Below are positions 1 through 10,133 of a stretch of DNA of 64,000 nt, in pieces. The notes below the pieces were generated by a model that made no database searches, had not been told where the DNA came from, and saw only the letters and a list, made by a program, of their open reading frames with translations. Made by a program: the position numbers and the translations under genes. Every line of letters begins with the position of its first letter. Position 1 is the first letter of the stretch. The DNA is from Trichaptum fuscoviolaceum. Its lineage: Eukaryota > Basidiomycota > Agaricomycetes > Hymenochaetales > Trichaptaceae. The stretch lies in assembly GCA_910574455.1 (NCBI GenBank), contig CAJSYZ010000002.1, positions 6,087,390 through 6,151,389 on the forward strand, in the 5' to 3' direction.

Positions 1-408
1 CTGGCGATAGTTCAAACTTTGACTTTTGCCGCTCATGTCATGTTTGTTCCTCCGTCGCTCAGTATGATGATTTTTAATAAATGACCTAAAGGTCATACCG
101 TGACCGACATAGCTCATCCACTCCCTGATCTGCAACTATATCAATTGAAGTAGTGCCCCACTGAAGAACGACGATACCGAATGAGCAACGTTATGTTCCT
201 CTTCATTCAAAAGCATCAGTGTTCCTACGCTTTGCTGGGAAACGAAGCTGTTGAATGATGTGAAATATCCCGCTCTCGATGACATGTCATCTGGGAAAAG
301 TTGCCATCACTTTATCCTGGAAGCAATTGGACAGTTTACAGTAATCCTCTTCATCGGGAAAACTGGGTAGCTTCCCGAATGTATTTTTCAGGGGGTGAAG
401 CTTATGCC
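1..408. other. no gene seen
   Basis: Only short, unconvincing frames are present. The stretch probably holds the decayed continuation of the F-box fragment that begins at 750 on the minus strand, but no family-specific motif could be followed here. Confidence 0.4.
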
Positions 409-750
409 TCAGATTCGTACGTTCAGCAGAGAAAGTAATACTGGTAGATTGATAATGCGCCCGTCGGGACAAGTGATAGCAGGAAGACGTCCATATTTGT
501 CACAGCCAAACATCGATCGGGGGTGGAGTATACAAAGTATTCGTGAAAGGACTGGATTGAGCTCAGCCAGTGTTACTGACTTCCCCCAAGGTCTCGAGAC
601 TTGGGGAAAGTTGAAGGGTGATTCCGTCCTCATACTAATATACGGCTTATCAGTCATTAAAGCAGGGACAAAAATCTCTGAAAGAGCTTCCGGGGCGAGT
701 GACTTGATAAAGGTATAGGACAGTGGTGGTTCTTCTGAAGGTCCCTGCAA
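409..750 (-). pseudogene. F-box gene fragment
   Basis: The minus strand reads a truncated F-box segment with the pieces SLAPEALSEIF, TESPFNFPQVSR and a degenerate W-G-K-S stretch. These match the F-box of the intact minus-strand gene at 1156-2541 (SLAPEILLEIF, TEAPSNVSQVSRSW). After about 70 residues the match ends and no leucine-rich-like C-terminal part follows. F-box proteins normally join substrates to SCF ubiquitin ligases through Skp1; this remnant keeps only part of the Skp1-binding helix and is unlikely to work. It lies directly downstream of its intact relative, in the same orientation, so it is probably a decayed tandem copy. Confidence 0.6.
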
Positions 751-1155
751 CTTTTGAATCTCCTGGAATAGTTGCCGAGTGACCTTTATTCAGTGAGATT
801 TATGCTAACAATTGCGCTTGCTTTGGGCTTTTTTCTCTTCCGGCTCTCAGAAAGAGTGATGCAAAAACATGAAGGCACGAATTGGTTGGTTCCGTTGGGG
901 AAAATCAAAAGACGATAAAAAAAAACAGACGTAGATTGGCGCTTGCAGCCCTGCCAATTGGTTTTTGAAGACTCATCAACGGGACTGGTTGTCACGAAGA
1001 CAGCGCAGCCGGAGAAAAGCTATTAGACGCGACAGAGTTTGACTCGGAGATAATCAAAGAAATGTATTGATCTTGCTGTGATATTTGCGGTCTAGTGACT
1101 TTCTCGAGAGACATAAATTCGAGACATAAACTCGCGACACAAGAAGTCCATAACT
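751..1155. other. intergenic, no gene seen
   Basis: This is the 3' flank of the F-box gene at 1156-2541. It contains only short frames with no recognisable domain and probably carries the 3' UTR of that gene. Confidence 0.4.
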
Positions 1156-2541
1156 CTAGTATGGGGTTTTCTGCCAAATATTATCAGCAAGTCTTAATAT
1201 GATACACTTGGAACTTACGCCGTAGGTTAATTCAACTTTTAGCCCTTCAGAAACATAACGAGCTAAAGCTTCCGTGCTGACCCTCGAAGATCCATCGCCT
1301 CTCAGATTGAGAAATGCAGCGTATAGGATTGCCGTGTGATCCCTTGATCGCGCGAAGTTCCAACGCGATTCAACCATGCCCATGAGTCCATCTGCAATTT
1401 TGGTAGTCTTGATGAACCAGTCTTGAAAGATCATTGTCGACAATAATGGGCACAGTATATTCATATCCGGAAATTGTGGTTGAATAGTCAGAGCATCAAT
1501 GATGTCCTGAGCTCGGCAGTCTAAACAGTATTCCATGCGCAGATATTTCAGTCTGGGTGAGCTCAAAAGCACATTGTGGAGCTCATCAAAATGGATTGTC
1601 AGACTTGTAAGATCAAGTGACTGCAATGAAGCACCCGACCGCTGGATAAAGGAGTAGATCCCGATTTGAGGTGTGCCTTCATCAAATAGTATACTACCCG
1701 CAATTTTTAATACCAAAAGCATAGGCATAACGAAGTGGACGAGGGTTCTCTGCACCGCGTATACTGATATCTCGCGAAGAGAGAGGTAACGAATATTTGA
1801 AGTAAACACAGCTCCATCCTCGGGTATATCAAGGATAGAAATCGATGGCTTAGCATCATATAGAGCATTGGTGCATGGGATGATTGTTTCTCCAACGACT
1901 TTTCCTCCTGGTATGTTCTCCAGTATGGAGAGCATTTTCGTTGAGACAATTGATAGCGGCCATATGAATGCGTCCATCAGAGTGAGTCGTTGCAAGGAGG
2001 ATGGAAAGACAGAAACCAGTGCCATGAAGTCATAAATAGGGACTTCAATTTCGACGTCATGCCATCTATGAAGGTTTTCAACTGTTTTTTCAAGGAGTAA
2101 CCCCATTGTTTTCCGCTCTTCATCGTCATAAGTATGCGAGCGTTGCCTAACCGTGATTTTAAGGGGGCACATCTTCGACCGCTCCAGCCAGAAGTTCCAT
2201 GCGTGCATTGTTCTGTGGAAATGCCTGATACGTTCCTCTGAAAAGTCGTAGTAGGGAGCGTCGTGTCTTTCAAGAACCATGCTTATTCGAGACCACAAAA
2301 TCGAGCTTGATATTGCCAATTGCCTCCAGGACCTCGACACTTGGGATACATTCGAGGGTGCTTCCGTCTTCAAATGCGTGTACGACTCTTCAACTGGGAG
2401 AGCGAGGAAAAAGATCTCCAAGAGGATCTCCGGGGCAAGCGACGGGATTAAGGCTAAGGGCTCCGGCGTGTCTTCTGAGTATTGTGTCTCCTGGTGAGCA
2501 TTTTCGATCAGATCAATTCCTAGACAATGTAGATTATTCAT
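1156..2541 (-). CDS. F-box protein with leucine-rich-like C-terminal region
   Basis: This is an open minus-strand frame of 461 codons starting at an ATG (MNNLHCLG). Residues about 31-75 form an F-box (SLAPEILLEIF, then NVSQVSRSWRQLAISS, LWSRISM). The rest is a long region of leucine-rich, helix/strand-like segments without signal peptide or membrane segment, as is usual for the large F-box/LRR-like families of agaricomycetes. By family it would be a substrate receptor of an SCF ubiquitin ligase in cytoplasm or nucleus; the substrate is unknown. Near the 3' end a canonical 48-nt intron (GTAAGT donor, CTGATAAT branch-like site, GGCAG acceptor, about 1165-1220) lies in frame. The product is therefore 461 residues if it is retained or 445 if it is spliced. 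The paralogue at 32.1-33.4 kb ends soon after the same point, which favours splicing. A glycine-rich gene is divergent to its right. Confidence 0.8.
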   Translation of the reverse strand: MNNLHCLGIDLIENAHQETQYSEDTPEPLALIPSLAPEILLEIFFLALPVEESYTHLKTEAPSNVSQVSRSWRQLAISSSILWSRISMVLERHDAPYYDFSEERIRHFHRTMHAWNFWLERSKMCPLKITVRQRSHTYDDEERKTMGLLLEKTVENLHRWHDVEIEVPIYDFMALVSVFPSSLQRLTLMDAFIWPLSIVSTKMLSILENIPGGKVVGETIIPCTNALYDAKPSISILDIPEDGAVFTSNIRYLSLREISVYAVQRTLVHFVMPMLLVLKIAGSILFDEGTPQIGIYSFIQRSGASLQSLDLTSLTIHFDELHNVLLSSPRLKYLRMEYCLDCRAQDIIDALTIQPQFPDMNILCPLLSTMIFQDWFIKTTKIADGLMGMVESRWNFARSRDHTAILYAAFLNLRGDGSSRVSTEALARYVSEGLKVELTYGVSSKCIILRLADNIWQKTPY

Positions 2542-3243
2542 TTTTCACACCTTATTCCTAAGTTCGCTGCTAGTAGAGTGAGTAATGAGGTTAGACATGA
2601 GAGCACTGTGGTCAAGGCGGTCAAGAGGCAAAGCGAGGGGCGCAAAACAAGCCTCATGACGCGCCGGCCCTGAAGAGTTTTGAAAGTCTCACGCGTTCAA
2701 ATCTGTCCTAACTAAGCTTGACAATAATTCGAACTTTCCGCACTAACCATGCTCTGTCATGCTAGTGATCTGTCCTGCTGCCGGTATATGAAACACTCAC
2801 TGCACCAAGAAACTTGAAATCTGGTGCATCACCGCAGCAAGCTCAAAGCGTTTGTTTCACTAACAATGTCCCGACATGTCCGACTCCTCTCCCGGTGATC
2901 TCGCACAAAAGCATTACAGCATGCTTAGTCTTTTCTGTATGTCCTGTTATCGCAATTAGGAGTTCAATATGCCGCAATATACCTGATATGAATCGTAGTG
3001 CGGATGCTGTGCAGACAGTAAGTCCGGTGCTCACGCATGCGAATAAGGGCGCCCCGTTTACACTGGCACTTTGGACCCAAAGTTTGATGCGAATTACACT
3101 GCAGCGAAAGTTAAGGTACCCTGAAGAGAGCCGTTGCTGTAGTATAAGACCAGGCATGTATCTTTGCTGGTGCATCATCACCTCACACCTGCAGAGACGT
3201 GCAATCTGACTCGCCAACCACTCAATTCTTACTCAGTTCTACC
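2542..3243. promoter_or_regulatory. divergent promoter region with TATA box
   Basis: This region separates the minus-strand F-box gene from the plus-strand glycine-rich gene. A TATA-like TATAAG at 3143-3148 lies about 100 bp before the ATG at 3244. The part next to the F-box gene (about 2540-2700) resembles 7275-7400 at the duplicated locus, including the stretch TCACACCTTATTCC. No convincing gene was seen inside it. Confidence 0.45.
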
Positions 3244-3529
3244 ATGGGTGCGCTCCTGTGTTGCTGCCCGAAACGGTCCTCCCCAGTAAGCCATCAGCTT
3301 CTCCTTCTTCAGAATTATGTTTTTCCGATTGAACTGCCTGCTATAGCCTCGTCAAAGGGCACCTGGAAGGCGTAGAAAAAGGGACGGCGGGGACGGCGGT
3401 GGCGATGATGGGGGTGGGGACAGTGGAGGTGATGGTGGCTATGGTGGCGGTGACGGTGGTGGATGGGGTGGAGGCGATAGTGGAGGTGGAGATGGAGGAG
3501 GCGGAGGAGGAGGAGGCGGAGGATGCTGA
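3244..3529 (+). CDS. small glycine-rich protein with acylation-type N-terminus
   Basis: Two exons (3244-3285 and 3347-3529) separated by a 61-nt intron (GTAAGC donor, TATAG acceptor) encode about 74 residues. The N-terminus MGALLCCCPKRSS has a glycine at position 2 and three following cysteines, the arrangement known for N-myristoylation plus palmitoylation. A basic patch (GRRRKR) follows, then an almost pure Gly/Asp/Ser tract with single Tyr and Trp and a C-terminal Cys. No signal peptide is present, so the inferred location is the cytoplasmic face of a membrane. The paralogue at 7881-8274 keeps the same 14-codon first exon and intron position, which supports the splice model. The gene converges on a mucin-like gene remnant and diverges from an F-box gene. 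The function is not recognised. Confidence 0.72.
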
Positions 3530-3599
3530 GCAAGGATTACGAATAAGGGTACCTATACATCTTTAACAAGACCATGCCCTCCGCGTATTCTGCATTATT

Positions 3600-4235
3600 A
3601 CATCCATAAACCACTTCTAATTTCAAACAAGTTGATTATATTATATCATGACTCTAAGAATAACAGCGTTAGTTTGATTGCATGCGATATTATCAAGATT
3701 CTACAATGGATAATGTAACACATAAATACTTAACTTTGCCAAAGACTCCCAAGGAAGAAAGAATAACATTAGAAAGACCGAATTACGAAGACGAATCAAA
3801 GAACGAGAGCGAATAACAAAAAAATGCGTTCAATGTTCAGAAGCAAGGTATGGATGGAGCTGCAAATACTGAAAGACCGATGATGTACCAATCGCCGGTG
3901 TCACAGGCGTGTAAGGGGGAGGAAACTATGGTGGGTGTGAGCGACCAGGTGAAACAGGCTCAGGCAAGGACGCCACCGTAGCCATAATAGTAGCTGCGCT
4001 CATGGTCGCCCCACCACTCCTGCTGGTGACGGTGCCTGTTCGATCGCGGAGCGTGAGCCGGCGGGACGGGAAGAGGAAGTAGTTGGGTATCGAGCGGAAT
4101 AGAGTGGTTCGTCTTCCCTGCGCATTGTCGTGACCGTAGGCGCAACAAGCTCGAATCGGACGCGATGTTCTTGTCGAACTCAGAAAAGGAAAAAAGGAAC
4201 CAAAATTGAGACCGTCACAGATACTATGAGGTATA
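3600..4235 (-). pseudogene. remnant of mucin-like gene 3' end (membrane/tail exon)
   Basis: The minus strand carries a degenerate copy of the last exon of the mucin-like gene at 34323-39954. Recognisable pieces are the tail motifs IPLDTQLLPLPVPP (intact copy: IPPDTQPRPLPVPP) and ATVASLPEPVSPGRSHPP (intact: ATVASVPEPALPARPNPP), and DNA similar to the membrane-segment coding part near 4140-4230. Frames are shifted relative to each other, so no protein can be made. The 3' flank (about 3600-3850) also matches the flank at about 34020-34170. No serine/threonine-rich exon remains upstream. It is a decayed third member of the cassette that includes the adjacent glycine-rich gene. Confidence 0.7.
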
Positions 4236-5437
4236 TTTCGGTATATCCTAAGATTTGCATATGGAAAATCAACGTCTGAGTAGTTAGAGTGGAATACCCA
4301 CGTACGTATCTCGTAACAGCACACAGGAGATATTCATGCATTCTCAACGACGCATCTCGTATGTATCCAACATCTTACAGATGATCCTCGGTATACAGTA
4401 CCTCCTTCGCCCGGATGTCGTTCACGAGCCAGACACGGCTGCTGGAGTATTACTGATAATTGGTCGGGAGAGCATCACCTACAGTAAGATATGGAACTCA
4501 TAATACACTCTGTATAACTCTCAGATGCCTTAACCACCTCCGTAACGGGTACCTTGTCCAGCCACGGTTCTCAGAACAACCCACTTTTCCACACCTTTCC
4601 CATGATTTCGTGAAGCTATAGACTGTGCCAGTACTCGAAGAAGCTGCCAGTACACCAAGACCTTCCAAACCAATATGCAAATAATCACGGACGGTGTATC
4701 ATCTTTGACTAAAGCACTGGCTGCGCTCTTATACCGAGACGCGGTATCCTGCACGCATATTCAACTGGTTACATTACTCATTGAAATATTAGAAGTTGAT
4801 CACGTACCTAGAGCAGCACGACACGACGAGTTCGAAGGTGGCTAACGGTAGAGGGATGCATGTCGCGGGGAGGTGAACTTTAACGTCTTTGCCCTTATAC
4901 ACGGTGTGTTGGTTTGTTTTGACATACAGTGTTATGGTTTACTTGTAGTACTAGTAGTAGTACTACCACTACGTGCCAGTGATGGCACGCGACTAAAGCT
5001 CTCGACGACATCTATTTTCCGGATGACCTGGAGGTTGATAGAGCCAAGATACATTACGAATATGTGATTGCGGTATCTAAAGTACAGAACTAATATTGAT
5101 AAGTACAATGAGAAACATAAAGTAGAATTACAATATATGATACAGTGTAACGAACATACAAATTGTCCTTCAACAGCGTTATCGCACTCCTTGGTTATAG
5201 AGCAGCGCAATGCAAGTACACAAGTAAGTCTAATTCACAACTTTACTTCGGGTTGATTAGATAATGTGTAAATTAGCTCGAGCCGGGGTATCGTCGTTTG
5301 AGGATTTGCGCAACAGTGTTCTATCCATCTCCATATAAGTGGTTATCGTGTCTAACTAAGAGGAACAGGTGAGCAAACCAAAGGTGGAATTGTAGGCCGA
5401 CGTGGCTCACCATCTCTAAGAAACCACTGCTTGCCGT
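4236..5437. other. intergenic, no gene seen
   Basis: No coding exon could be supported in this stretch. It includes a palindromic patch near 4940-4990: GTACTAGTAGTAGTAC, followed by a perfect 7-bp hairpin CGTGCCA/TGGCACG. It probably holds the eroded upstream part of the mucin-like remnant and the 3' flank of the histidine-rich gene. Confidence 0.4.
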
Positions 5438-5776
5438 TCAGTATCTGTATGGGCTGCTGCGGTATCCGTAACTGGGTGTCGCCACCGCTCCCGGGTACAT
5501 ACCACCACCACCTCCACTCACACTCGGGTAGTAGCTTTGTCCATACCCTCGGTGTCCGTGTCCATGGTTATGACTATAGGCATACTGGTGATGAGGCTGG
5601 TGGTGATGGCGCCGCCCGTGTCCATACGAGCGCCCGTGCGAGTGTGAGGGGTAATGGTAGTGTGAGGAGTGTCCATGACCATGGCCGTAGCCTCCGTAGT
5701 GCGGACGTCGTTGGTGCGAATAATGCGAGCCGTATGAGTAGCCCTGTGGGCGAGAGTGAGAGTAGGAATTGCCCAT
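5438..5776 (-). CDS. small histidine/glycine/tyrosine-rich protein with MGNS N-terminus
   Basis: A single-exon frame of 112 codons starts at ATG with MGNSYSHSRPQGYSYGSH. It continues as His-Gly-Tyr-Ser repeats (GHGHGHSSHYHYPSHSHG, then HHHQPHHQYAYSHNHGHGH) and ends in YGYRSSPYRY. Gly2 with Ser6 fits the N-myristoylation consensus (MGxxxS). The dense histidines could bind metal ions; both points are inferences from composition. No signal peptide or membrane segment is visible. A TATA box (TATATATAAG read on the minus strand, 5973-5982) lies about 200 bp upstream. The paralogue at 13620-13952 keeps length, order and ends, which supports coding on this strand. The long frame on the opposite strand is a shadow. 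Identity beyond a low-complexity basidiomycete protein is unknown. Confidence 0.72.
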   Translation of the reverse strand: MGNSYSHSRPQGYSYGSHYSHQRRPHYGGYGHGHGHSSHYHYPSHSHGRSYGHGRRHHHQPHHQYAYSHNHGHGHRGYGQSYYPSVSGGGGGMYPGAVATPSYGYRSSPYRY

Positions 5777-5972
5777 TGTTGAATCGACTGATGAGGGGAA
5801 TCCTTGATATGAGGGGCGAAGCGTAATGTTATGAGGAAAGGATGGTTCAAGAAGGTTGCTACGATATCGCTGTATAGGGTTGTATATATGGCGGTGACTG
5901 AGATAGTGGTTTCAGTTATGGAGAAAAGTGGCGATATCAAGATTAGAAAGAACATACAAAAGGTGCGGTGCT

Positions 5973-5982
5973 CTTATATATA
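5973..5982 (-). promoter_or_regulatory. TATA box of histidine-rich gene
   Basis: Read on the minus strand this is TATATATAAG, about 200 bp before the ATG at 5776. The same box sits at the same distance before the paralogue at 13952, at 14136-14145. Confidence 0.6.
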
Positions 5983-6089
5983 CGCGGCGTAACTAGACCG
6001 TTCTTGTCAACAAAATGATGATGTCACTGCGCTGAACGACTCCGCAGCTCTTCCGGATATACAGGCCCTCAGAAATTGCGAATGAGTAG

Positions 6090-6470
6090 AGGAGCTGTGG
6101 GTTGGAGCGCTTTGGGAGCAAAAATTAGCGCCCGTGAGCGCGCTGATCAGGTGTTGGTCCAAATATAGACGTACATGCCAGACTTGTATATTCGGGTATA
6201 TTTGATGTCATAAATGGATTGAATGGGAAGATGGCGACCAGAAGGCGGTGCATAATGGAATGCTGTGCGGCGCACCGAGTTTGCCAAGTGAAGGTACATC
6301 ACCCGTTCGCAATCTTAGGGCCCCGCTGCGTGTTTTCCTCAACATCAAATCTAAGCTGATTTGACTGTCAGACTTGGGTTCAGCGTTGCAATAGGATGTG
6401 CGATAAGTTGTATTTCCGAGATAACTATGAGCCATCCGGAAGATTGAAGGTGTCCTCGGTTCATCAAGGC
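6090..6470 (-). repeat. conserved upstream block of histidine-rich genes, copy 1
   Basis: This block of about 350 bp recurs at 14390-14700 (minus), 30600-31000 (plus) and, truncated, 19480-19880 (plus). Shared landmarks are a stretch ending in TTTGATGTCA and, towards the gene, GCGCTGATC followed by GGTCC. In three of four cases it lies a few hundred bases upstream of a histidine-rich gene in the same orientation, so it is probably duplicated promoter DNA rather than a separate gene. Confidence 0.6.
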
Positions 6471-6639
6471 ATCAGTGCGGTTCCGAATACACTTAACGGA
6501 TGAAACACAGATAACTGACTTGATCTAGAGTGTGATTCACTGAGCTTAGAGCAGCTGTGCAAGGGAAGGTACTGCGCACCTTATACGTTACGCCCCACAT
6601 AGCATCTGACATCCAGCTGCTTAGTATCTAGGAGTGTTA

Positions 6640-7287
6640 CGTTTCCGACTACTTTCCCTCCTCCTACGCTTTGCAGTCTGGACTCAGCAGAGTGTCTTGG
6701 CGGTGACAAGCGATGTCGGGATTATGTCCATGCCCATCAACACCAGCCTTTCTAAAGTGGCAGCAAAGTCCGGGACCAATGTATGAAAGTCCTAATAGTA
6801 GGATTTCAACCTGAAATCGTGCCATCTGTTGAAATTTGCCATTGCTTTGGATAAAAGCAAACCGACCGCCTCTTTCTCCTCGGGAAGTTTGGATAGACTT
6901 ATGATTGTAATTCTCAGAGGACGCGTTCTCGATCTTTCTATCCAGAGGTCCCCAAGCACATGATGTTTTGTAGATTCTCTTGATTCAGTCCTCCTAGGAA
7001 TCCTCAGCATTGCCACTGAAGAAGCTTAATCGGGACCACGAGGCCAAGATTGCAGATTGCCTCCAGAGCTGTGAAACTCGGGAAACATTCGAAGGCAATT
7101 CTGTCTTCCAATGGGTACCTCGCTCTTGAGATGGACGAGCGTCGCTAGGTACTTCCAAAGAGATTTTCCGGCGCAACTTGAAGCGACGCGATCATGACTG
7201 AAGAAAGAGGCACCAATTTGTCAGAGTGTTGTATTCCCTAGAAAGTTTATAGATTAATTTAGGATATGAACGTCGTAGATTGTTCAT
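6640..7287 (-). pseudogene. broken F-box/LRR-like gene
   Basis: The minus strand begins at 7287 with ATG and MNNL, as in the intact gene at 1156-2541. F-box pieces follow in different frames (TELPSNVSRVSQLWRQSAI, then LWIERSRTRPLRITII and EAVGLLLSKAMANFNRWHD). Stops and frameshifts separate them, for example a TGA about 30 codons after the start, and the C-terminal leucine-rich-like part is missing or unrecognisable. The order F-box gene, glycine-rich gene, mucin-like remnant is the same as at 1.2-4.2 kb, so this is the F-box member of a duplicated cassette that has lost function. Confidence 0.7.
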
Positions 7288-7747
7288 ATATCACACCTTA
7301 TTCCTTTGTTCGCTGCTGTTGTCAGAGCGGGTGCTGAGGTTGACAGGTTGGACGCGATGGGCGTGTGTTCATTTTCAAGTTTGCGTCATGCCTGCCCTAA
7401 ACTTCTGACTTATTTGTCTCCCGGTACCGCCTAGATGGCACCCAAATACTAAACAGTTTCGCACTGTTGACAGAAGTCACAAAACTGCTCTCCTACGCCT
7501 CATCTTCCTGGATACTTATCGGAAGAAATCAATAGTATGTGGAGGCCTTCACCATTTGTACATCACCGCAGCGGCGCAGCAGGACTGAGGCGCTCAATTC
7601 ACCTTTAAAGTGTCTGTTACCCACTCATAATTGATCCCGAAAAGGCGGTACAGTCTGAGCATGCACCGGCAGAGTCATACATATTGATGCTGATTGCACT
7701 GGCGGGCACACGTTTTCTATTCTTGGTACCTTCTGGAGGGGCCGCAG

Positions 7748-7753
7748 TATAAA
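7748..7753 (+). promoter_or_regulatory. TATA box of second glycine-rich gene
   Basis: TATAAA lies about 130 bp upstream of the ATG at 7881, comparable to the TATAAG about 100 bp before the first glycine-rich gene. Confidence 0.5.
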
Positions 7754-7880
7754 CGCAAGCTTCGTGTCTGCAATCCTGAACCATCTTCTCACATCGACGA
7801 CATAATAGTCTACATACACTTGGACTTGTCATTGTCTCATTCATACTCACTACATAATCAATTCTACTGTGGCTTGCTTC

Positions 7881-8274
7881 ATGGGTGCGCTCTTATGTTG
7901 CCATACACCAGGTAGCTGCCTCGTACGTCCAAATCTTCTCTACGTTCCCTCCTGACATAAACTATCCGAAGTCTAACAAACTGTTTTAGCCTCGCCGAAA
8001 TGCATTTGGAAGGCGTAGAAGACGGGGCGGCGGAGACGGCGGAGGAGACAGCAGAGGCGGCGGAGGAAATAACGGAGGCGACATAGGAGACATCGGAGGC
8101 GGGGGTGGTGGTGGTTACAACTGGGGCGGCGGAGGAAACAGCGGAGGCGGGGGTGGTGGTGGTTACAGCTGTTATGGGGGTGATAGTGGTGGATGGGGCG
8201 GAGGCGGTGATGGAGGTGATGGGGGAGGTGGTGATGGAGGTGATTGGGGAGGCGGTGATGGAGGTAGTGATTGA
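7881..8274 (+). CDS. small glycine-rich protein with acylation-type N-terminus, second copy
   Basis: Two exons (7881-7922 and 7990-8274) flank a 67-nt intron with GTACGT donor, TCTAACAA branch-like site and TTTTAG acceptor. They encode about 108 residues. The N-terminus MGALLCCHTPGSCL keeps Gly2 and the cysteine pair of the paralogue at 3244-3529, and both first exons are exactly 14 codons. A basic segment (FGRRRRGG) is followed by Gly/Asp/Asn/Ser repeats containing GGGGYNWGGGGNSGG-like units. The inferred role is a membrane-tethered low-complexity protein; function is unknown. It is convergent with a mucin-like gene remnant and divergent from a broken F-box gene, like its paralogue. Similar GGT/GGA repeats could arise by chance, but the conserved exon structure argues for a gene. 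Confidence 0.68.
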
Positions 8275-8689
8275 AGCGCAGTTGGGATATGATGGGCATA
8301 CTAAATAATAGCACCCAACCGTGCCCTCTGAAATGACACTATTGACAATTATGTGTTTAGATGTCTTGACCTCTAGTCATTGCCTTCATAAAAGTGATCA
8401 AAACTCAATTGCAGTGTGACATGATAATGATGCTACAATGAGTGATGCGTAGATCCCTAATTCTGCCAAAGACCCCAGAGAAAACAGAATAAGAGTAGAA
8501 AAAACATTTTACACATTAAGTCTGTCAAACGAATGTACATTTCCAAAAAGGAAGTACCTATAAACGAGCAACTAAAAGAGTACAACGAATGTATGTCAAA
8601 GAAACACTAAATTACGAAGACGTGTAGCCAAAGAAAGAAGGCGGATAACGAACAAATGCGTTCACTGCGTCTTGAATTCAGAAGCTAGA

Positions 8690-9640
8690 TACGGAGGGAG
8701 TGGGGAATCATGAGAGGTCGAAGTCATGCCTGTCACCGGCGTCGCAGGCGTGTAAGGGAACGTCAACTGAGGAGGATTCAGGAAGGGTAGGCTCAGGCAA
8801 AGTCACTACCGTAGTCATAGAAGTCGAGATCCGCTCCAGGTCTCCCACAACTCCTGCTGACGGCAGCAACTGTTTGTGTCGTCGGATATGGAGACGTAGA
8901 CCGGACCCGTAGACGCAATTGCATCCGGGGAGCTCGGCGTGATAAATAGGAGCAGAAGTCGATTTAGCTTGCACGATGGACAAAACGCTCGACGACGAAG
9001 TCGTCTCATCCGCCTCCATCACTGACAGCCTGAGCGGCGTCGACGCCTGCGGAAGGGTGATGTTTAGCATCGTCGAACCAAGCCGGCTTCAACTAGCTTA
9101 CCTGCGCCTTCGTTGACAGTGAGAAAGATGTGCAGTCCAATCTCACGCAGACGACATACCACTGCGGAAATGGAGACTTGCGCTGCCAGTGCCGCGGGAA
9201 TGAGTGGCAGCTGAAGACGCATTCTGTCCTGTAAAACTCGGTATAGACGTGTCAGAAGAGGAGGTTGTCGAGCAGCCTGATATGCACTGGTTGTCGCGGA
9301 ACCTCGGTTGATCTGAACGCACCACGATCTGCAGTTGACGTTGGTACAGCGCCAGAACGAGACGGCGTGAAGTAGTCCAGCGTCACAGTTTCTGTCGGTG
9401 CTGAAGTAGAGTCGCATTCGACGCGGCAGAGGGCGAGGAAAAGCTGCGAGAGCAAGGTGGTCGCGTTGCTCGTCCGGTGTAGGGTAGTCTTCTTTGGAGT
9501 AGAAGCAGAGGATGTTGAACTGCTCTTCACACGGCTCGATAACCTGATCCTAGCAGATGTCAATCAGAATAGATCACTGGTCGGTGTCGGTGTCGACGTA
9601 GTCGCCTCCTCGGACTCACGGTGACACGGCTTGTTTTTCG
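8690..9640 (-). pseudogene. broken mucin-like gene, second cassette
   Basis: Minus-strand pieces match the mucin-like gene at 34323-39954. They include PSAGVVGDLERIST and TVVTLPEPTLPE from the cytoplasmic tail, TTSSSSVLSIVQAKSTSAP from the Ser/Thr region, and SRVKSSSTSSASTPKKTTLHRTS with YFTPSRSG from the FFTPS-repeat region. They lie in several frames over less than 1 kb, whereas the intact gene spans 5.6 kb, so large deletions and frameshifts have removed most of it. The 3' flank (about 8390-8500) also matches the flank of the intact gene. Confidence 0.7.
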
Positions 9641-10133
9641 TCGGAGTTATTTTCGGCACTTCGGCAAGTACTTGTTTGTGGTTCGAACGTTGAAGTTAGC
9701 AGCAAATCTGTCTTCCTTTGAGTCTTTGAGTCATTGAAAACTTATAGCAGGAGAGACATAAAGTCTTCGGTATCCTACTTGTCTGCAACAGCATCAGTAA
9801 AAGTAATGTATGACCACTTCTTGATAAAAGTACAAGGTCTAAAGCCAAAGGGAAGTCTTATTTCAAGCTGACGTTGCGGTTGTCACACAGGAATGCACGG
9901 AGTAATTAGTCCATCCTTGAGCAACTAGATTATATATTTTCTATGATTTGACAAATGATATAACTAGTTTTACTTAGCCTTCAAGTCGGGTAAGCCTGGT
10001 TTCTTTTGACTCTTCCTATGAAGACATCTATGATAGTATCATCCCTAACTTAATAAAATGAGTAGAGAGCACAACATTCAGAGAAAGGAATACTTCTGCA
10101 ACTGTTGAGAAATTCGTCTTCCATACAGTGAAA
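9641..10133. other. intergenic, no gene seen
   Basis: This AT-rich stretch lies between the mucin-like remnant and the 3' end of the F-box gene ending at 10134. No frame or conserved block was recognised. Confidence 0.4.

Noticed and set aside
3315..3533. Histidine/leucine-rich minus-strand frame opposite the first glycine-rich gene
   Set aside because: It is the antisense of GGT/GGA codons. The plus strand has an intron and a conserved MGALLCC exon.
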